Shown here in pieces: positions 30,775-35,210 of a stretch of DNA of 35,210 bases. Numbering within the stretch: position 1 is the stretch's first letter; every line of letters begins with the position of its first letter. A program made the position numbers and the translations under genes. Under the pieces are notes generated by a model. That model worked only from the letters and a program-made list of their open reading frames with translations, was not told the origin of the DNA and did no database searches. The DNA is from Priapulus caudatus (Eukaryota; Priapulida; Priapulimorpha; Priapulimorphida; Priapulidae): assembly GCF_000485595.1 (NCBI RefSeq), contig NW_014577104.1:21952-57161 (forward strand), in the 5' to 3' direction.

Positions 30775-31007
30775 TGTTACGGTGGGATGCTGAAAGGGAC
30801 AAAACGGGAAATTCGTAAACGAAATGGAACCCAAAATAAAGATGCTCGTTCCTCACTCTTTATTTCGGCAGACAAACGACACCTTGTCGACTGCCCGTGC
30901 GCGAGCATTTTCCCCGCCATGAACCGTCCGGTGCTGCCCCCTCGTGTCCCAACGAAGAACTGAACCACACTGTACAAACTTTTGGGGCCCCCATCCATTT
31001 CGCTACA
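30775..31007 (-). repeat. gypsy-1 5' LTR
   Basis: 233 bp; five differences from 24101-24333, for example TTTATTTCGG against TTTAATTCGG and AACGACACC against AACGGCCCC. Confidence 0.93.
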
Positions 31008-31066
31008 CATGCTTGCGGCTTTTCGTACACTCTCGTGCACGCACGTCATAACGTTACATCATTACA
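31008..31066 (-). mobile_element. Proximal half of the gypsy-2 3' LTR
   Basis: Minus strand starts TGTAATGATGTAACGTTATG right after a polypurine tract and is cut after CATG by gypsy-1. It continues at 24100 downwards. Confidence 0.65.
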
Positions 31067-31077
31067 TCCCCCTTTCC
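31067..31077 (-). other. gypsy-2 polypurine tract
   Basis: Minus strand GGAAAGGGGGA immediately before the TGTAATG of the LTR half. Confidence 0.7.
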
Positions 31078-31490
31078 AAATGGAATATTACATCCACCCC
31101 TTTTTATAACAACAAACATATGCGGAATTATGACAACTAATTTGTAACCTTGCTGCGGTTTGTATCCATTATAACTGACTGCGAACTGAAAACTTATAAC
31201 ATAATGTCATGATTCTTGTGCAAATATCCTTGCACTGTGCGAATAATGTTCAACATTTTTACACAACGTTCGTCGCTTACCAAGACGTTCACAAATAAAT
31301 GCTTTTTGCTAACCGGAATGTTCACAAATAAAACACTGCTAACTGGATTGTTCATTGCTTTGCACGTCTTTACCAGTTAACTAAACGAATAACGATTCAA
31401 TTATAATGCAAAACATCGGACTTGCGATGATGCACACTACAAATCATAGATTAATATAAGACTATTGTATGCATACTCCGTGCACCATTT
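31078..31490 (-). other. gypsy-2 non-coding 3' region
   Basis: AT-rich sequence between the end of the integrase frame and the polypurine tract, with two near-repeats of TTCACAAATAAA at 31288 and 31321. No coding potential. Confidence 0.5.
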
Positions 31491-32249
31491 TTAGGTGTCT
31501 GAATAACGTTTCGGCGTTATAATTTGCCGCCCTGAACGTGTTCTATACGTGTCACTGTTGGCTCTACCGCCAACAGCCACTTCTGTGTTGGTGGTCACAG
31601 GTCTTTCAGTCGTGTTATGATGCGGCCGCGCCTGTGTAGTCTGCGGCACAACGACTGGGTTGTCCTCAAAGTGGACTTGCTTGCCTGCTTTGGGCACGCT
31701 ACGTAATTGTTGTCTATTACGCCTAAGTATTCTTCCGTTTGGTGTTTCCACCATAAGAGACCGTGGTTCTTGGCACTTTTTAATTACCTTTGCAGGTGAC
31801 CACAGTCCAGTTTGCTGATCCTGTACCGTGACAGTCTCTCCCGTCGTAAGGGGAGGTAAATCTCTGGCTCCAGCTTGGTCGTGATAGTGTTTTTGGGTAC
31901 CCTGTCTCTCTTGGAGGCGTTCCTGTACCCTATCCCTATCGTACAACTGTTGATAGCTGGGCGACGTTCTGACCGGGAGGTTACTAACCACTTTTCGGTT
32001 GAACATGAGTTCTGCCGGGCTTGGCAATTGACAGTCAATGGGTGTTGTCCTAACACACACTAGGGCGAGGATAGGATCTGTCCTTGTTTCCTTAGCTTTC
32101 TTGAGGATTTCTTTGACTGTGCGCACGTTTCGTTCAATGAATCTATTGGATTTCGGGTACCTTAGGCTACTAGTCACGCCATTTATCTGCCATGACTGTA
32201 GAAACTGCCTAAATTCAGCTGGGCCAAATTGTGGGCCGTTATCGGACAT
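31491..32249 (-). pseudogene. gypsy-2 integrase, C-terminal two thirds
   Basis: 252 codons starting at MSDNGPQFGPAEF, which holds the second catalytic aspartate. SNRFIERNVRTVK carries the catalytic glutamate. The LPSPAELMFNRK motif and a GETVTVQDQQTGLWSPAKV segment (GPY/F-like C-terminal domain) follow, then a basic Ser/Thr/Arg-rich tail. It is in the same frame as 32295-32510 but separated by one stop. Confidence 0.85.
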
Positions 32250-32294
32250 GATATGCTCAGGTCGTCCGTATTCTGACAGAATTTGTTTTACTAG

Positions 32295-32510
32295 TTAGAC
32301 AACTGCACCTGTTGTGCATGCTCCTGCTATTTTCCTCACTACGAGAATTTTTTTGTAGTAATCTGCCAGTACCAGGTACTCTGCCCCGTCAAAATGGAAC
32401 AAGTCTGTTCCAAGTGTTTGCCAAGGTCTGGTAGGAACCTCATGTGGTTGAAGCGGTTCTGGTGGTTGGCTCGGTTTGTGCGTTTGGCACGCTGAGCATC
32501 GTGCCACCAA
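32295..32510 (-). pseudogene. gypsy-2 integrase, zinc-binding end and first catalytic aspartate
   Basis: 71 codons with CSACQTHK (the CxxC half of the zinc domain) and WQTLGTDLFHFDGAEYLV, where the first DDE aspartate lies. It ends at TAA. Confidence 0.8.
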
Positions 32511-32706
32511 CTTGTCGATATCCTGGTTAATGTTTGTCTATAACACACAAGATTTTGCCCTAAGTTGGCACTTGGTAACGCCCTGGTGCATGACCAGTGT
32601 GTATCTGCTTTAGGATATCGGCTTGCATGGTTTCTGGTATCATCACTCTGTGGCCTTTCATGACTAGTCCGTTCTCGACGGCATCGCTTTTATGTCGTCG
32701 ATCTTG

Positions 32707-33183
32707 TCAGGATCTGCATGGGTGTACACCATACCAAAGAATTTTATAAAACGGTACGTTGATCTGACATTTGCCATTCTTGAACATCAGGCCTTGTTCC
32801 TTTGCAACGCGCATCAACTTGTGTAACACCTGATCGTGTTTGGCCTGGTTTTCCGCATAGACTGCTATGTCGTCTGCAATCCCTAGTACCCCTTCCCCTA
32901 CTTGTTCTAGAATCTCGTCTCTTCTTCTCTGGAACACGTCTTGGGACATCACTAGCCCGAACGGACAACGGCAAAAACAATGGCTTCCAAACGGTGTGTT
33001 GAATGTGGTCAGTAGCTGAGATTCCACGTCCAGCTTGATTAACCAATATCCGTTCTTGGCGTAGAGTTTTGAGAACACACGTGCGCCGTTGAATCGGTGT
33101 GTAATTTCTTCAAGTGTAGGGGTGTTATGGTGAGATCGCAAGATTGCACGATTTAGTTCCTTAGGGTCCAAGCACATGCGCAA
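32707..33183 (-). pseudogene. gypsy-2 reverse transcriptase fragment
   Basis: 158 codons: LDPKELNRAI, then YWLIKLDVESQLLTTFNTPF, and IADDIAVY with the catalytic DD. Upstream of it, 33184-33380 encodes the N-terminal RT fingers in another phase and includes a TGA where tryptophan is expected after EPSE. Shortly after the palm, the coding sequence passes directly into pre-integrase sequence near 32680, so RNase H has been deleted. Confidence 0.85.
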
Positions 33184-33382
33184 ACTACCGTCTGCTTTAC
33201 GGCTGTATGTCAGGGACCGAACTCACTCTGAGGGCTCTGTTACCCGCCTGATAACGCCTTGCTTGACCAACTGGTCTAGCTGAGTATTGATCTCATCTCT
33301 CATTTGGATGGGTGTCTTACGTGGCGCATGTACCACAGGAGGGACGTTTGGGTCTACCATGATGTAGCATTCTCCTAGGAAG

Positions 33383-34200
33383 TTTTTTTTTTATAATGTT
33401 TTTTATTTCTAGATCCACCAAAGCAAATAACAATCAAAACAATAGGCATACATTGGTACATATGAACAATAATTAGTATTTGACGAGAGCTATACCGAGT
33501 AATTTTTGCCATAATTTTTTTGGCAGGGGATATCTACTACAACATGCAGCAACAGAAATAGGCAATATATATAGGCAACAAGGCCTTTTTGTATGTGTTT
33601 AAATACTAACAAACTGTTACGAATATACGCTATTTAAAGTTTGTGCATTACTGATGCCCATTTTCCATAAAATCTGTCGAGTTTGTTATTTGTTGCTGCT
33701 ATGTATTTTTCAATTTCCATGATGTATCTTAAATATGCCTTCACTGCAGCCAGGGTTGGGATCTTTTCGCTTAACTTTGAGCGATATATAACATATTTAG
33801 TAATGGTTAATATGAAATTAAAGATTATATCTTCTTTTGGAGAGCCCAGAATAATATCTTGTGCCTCCAAAGGTTTCAAGTGTGTATATCCGCAAGATAT
33901 CAACCACTGGAGCAGACCATCTATTTGTAGAATGTGAATGTATTGCTTTGATATGGACCCTTTTTGTAAAGTTAGTATTGAAACATTGCTTCTACAAGAG
34001 TTATTGTCCTTGATGCCAATTGTTGTGAGAAGTTTATTTGTAGGTAAAATTCTTTTTAATATTTTATGTTGGAAATATCTTAAATTTGCATCAAGTGTAG
34101 TGGTAAACGGCAACTTATATATCCTACCCCCAAACATAGATCAGCTCAATATATCAATGTGGCAAAACTCACGTTACACGTATCCATTTTGCCTGTGACG
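33383..34200 (-). mobile_element. Second LINE 3' end with poly(A)
   Basis: The T10 run at 33383-33392 is the poly(A) tail of a minus-strand retroposon. A ~240-bp 3' UTR and then a C-terminal ORF2 fragment lie behind it. The 5' end is ill-defined, near 34200. The tail abuts gypsy-2 RT sequence, so the LINE probably inserted into gypsy-2 and the rest of gypsy-2 is gone or outside the window. Confidence 0.75.
33634..34137 (-). pseudogene. LINE ORF2 C-terminal fragment (L1/Tx1-like)
   Basis: 167 codons. LRYFQHKILKRILPTNKLLT is the widely shared motif just after the RT domain of L1-like ORF2 proteins. The Cys motif that usually follows is degraded. No endonuclease or catalytic RT motifs remain. 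Confidence 0.75.
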
Positions 34201-34431
34201 ATGGGCAATTTTGTGAACCATCTTGAGATAGAATTTTTGAATAAGCACTACATCCCTTGTTTACGCTTAGGACAGCCTGTAGCTGGGGTTTTATGGAGGG
34301 GGTTTGGGTGATTTTATTATTGGCCTGAGCTTGCCTTTAGCCAGCTCTGTGGTATTGCTCTTTTTAATCTAAAGTAGTCTAAAAAGGTTATGTTAATATT
34401 GTAATCTGTTTTTAGCTCAGCTATAGTTTTT

Positions 34432-34459
34432 AGCTCATCTGACATAGTCAGATGCAGCT
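34432..34459. repeat. Short inverted repeat (hairpin)
   Basis: AGCTCATCTGAC, loop ATA, GTCAGATGCAGCT; one unpaired base in the outer stem. It directly precedes the GTCC microsatellite. Confidence 0.7.
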
Positions 34460-34479
34460 TGTAGAATCGCATGATCGTT

Positions 34480-34518
34480 CGTCCGTCCGTCCGTCCGAGC
34501 GTCCGTCCGTCCGTCCGT
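34480..34518. repeat. (GTCC)n microsatellite
   Basis: Nine GTCC units with one GAGC interruption. Confidence 0.95.
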
Positions 34519-34614
34519 CAACAGTTGGGCACAAATCTTAACCGCTCGACGTACGGTCACGATATTTGGGACGTGGGGGGGTAATCCGAAAACGAGTTGG
34601 GATGTTGAAGCTGG

Positions 34615-34634
34615 TGGTCAAAGGTCAAAGGTCA
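34615..34634 (+). promoter_or_regulatory. AGGTCA direct repeats (DR1 type), possibly part of a repeat
   Basis: TGGTCA, AGGTCA and AGGTCA, each separated by one A. A further DR1, AGGTCACAGGTCA, lies at 34789-34801. DR1 is the binding pattern of HNF4 and RXR heterodimers, but no gene promoter is visible here, so function is speculative. Confidence 0.3.
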
Positions 34635-35210
34635 ATAGGTATAAAAGAAGGGGGAACATTCACTCCTTAACTTAAGGTATAGGGAGGAAATACAGAATTG
34701 CGGCACAAATCTAAACGGCTCGACCTAGGCTCGTGATAGTTGGTGTATAGCATCATGGTAGGAAAAGCCATCACTGTGCCGAAATTGGAGGTCACAGGTC
34801 AAATGTCAATGGGCACAGGGCATATTTTATACATTTTCTGAGGACATGGTCTGACGGAGCGATTGAAAAACTTTTTTGTTTCAGCGGTGACCTAGCATTT
34901 TTATGGCTTTATTGAAAGGACCATGAAATATGCTTTCTACTGACATGCGAAGAGTAAGTGTCGGATAACTGTTTAACCCTCCTCTTGAGGGTCAAAAGAG
35001 TCAACAAATCAAGTTAACAAAGGAGTGAACTGCTTTTGCTATTATTAGAGCCCATACCTGTGTCAATGTGAGGCTACAGTTGCACAGTTTAATTGCAAAG
35101 GCAAATGTTTGTTGAACAAGGTTTACGCTCCTTAAATCATATCATTTTCTAAAGCAGTCTGTCTATAACGACCCTGCCATTAGGCCTGCAGGCTGAATCA
35201 GTGAATGCTC

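Larger units (their letters stand above)
24101..31007 (-). mobile_element. Ty3/gypsy LTR retrotransposon gypsy-1, nearly full length, decayed
   Basis: Both LTRs are 233 bp and differ at five positions (about 98% identity). In element orientation the order is 5' LTR (30775-31007), a tRNA-Pro-type primer binding site, gag, zinc-finger region, protease, reverse transcriptase and RNase H, integrase, C-terminal extension, polypurine tract and 3' LTR (24101-24333). The protease, RT, RNase H, IN order defines Ty3/gypsy. The flanks CATG and CATA (minus strand) are a likely 4-bp target duplication with one change. Several stop codons and frame changes interrupt the coding region, so this copy cannot be autonomous as it stands. 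I saw no env-like frame. Confidence 0.92.
31008..33382 (-). mobile_element. Ty3/gypsy element gypsy-2, 5'-truncated and internally deleted
   Basis: Contains, in element order, an RT fragment, a pre-integrase junction, integrase, a 3' non-coding region, a polypurine tract and part of the 3' LTR. The 5' LTR, gag, protease and RNase H are absent. The upstream edge at about 33382 is defined by the poly(T) of a LINE. It is a different lineage from gypsy-1, with a shorter LTR and different integrase motifs. The ~150-bp LTR is in the size range of Mag-like elements such as Steamer (177 bp), but assignment would need a tree. Confidence 0.8.
34201..35210. other. Non-coding end of the window
   Basis: No open frame with a recognisable product. 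It holds a hairpin-forming palindrome, a GTCC microsatellite and AGGTCA direct repeats (listed separately), which look like parts of one dispersed repeat. Confidence 0.5.

Overview
The window is animal nuclear DNA. It has spliced genes with GT/AG introns, tRNA-Pro-primed LTR retrotransposons, non-LTR retrotransposon remnants and TTAGGG-type telomeric motifs. The gene content (UNC93A-like transporters) and repeat style fit a marine invertebrate such as an amphioxus, echinoderm, hemichordate or mollusc, but the species cannot be fixed from sequence alone. There is no operon structure, CRISPR array or phage.

Layout. (1) 699-5531: UNC93A-like gene copy 1, four coding exons on the + strand, whose last exon runs abruptly into a purine-rich tract at about 5532. 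(2) 5532-13268: a rearranged block with GA-rich minisatellites, inverted copies of the copy 1 3' UTR, a 25-N gap (6899-6923), the left arm of a 2,872-bp inverted repeat, a noisy ~23-bp satellite, and a TIR element carrying (CCCTAA)6 and a tRNA-like B box. (3) 13269-14316: the displaced true 3' end of copy 1 (exon 4 tail, stop codon, 3' UTR). (4) 14317-17604: CT-rich tract and right arm of the inverted repeat. (5) 17605-18632: second direct copy of the telomere-motif TIR block plus a minisatellite. (6) 19346-22780: UNC93A-like gene copy 2, complete, four coding exons, 525 codons. (7) 22797-34200: a nest of retroelements on the - strand. These are a LINE 3' fragment, a broken Ty3/gypsy element (gypsy-2) whose 3' LTR is split by a nearly complete 6.9-kb Ty3/gypsy element (gypsy-1, 233-bp LTRs), and a second LINE 3' end. 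(8) 34200-35210: non-coding DNA with a (GTCC)n microsatellite and AGGTCA direct repeats.

The two UNC93A genes are tandem duplicates with identical exon lengths and phases for exons 2 and 3. Their similarity rises from 5' to 3' (about 75% amino-acid identity in exon 1, 93.6% nucleotide identity in exon 3, 97.7% in the shared part of exon 4). The DNA between them is either a real, very recent inverted/direct duplication or, in my view more likely, a foldback or misassembly made from noisy long reads. The arms match base for base around a gap, while other copies of the same sequence differ by scattered single-base indels.

The most interesting biology is a MYND-type zinc finger directly upstream of the aspartic protease in gypsy-1, and the TIR element that combines a telomeric hexamer array with a tRNA-like internal sequence.
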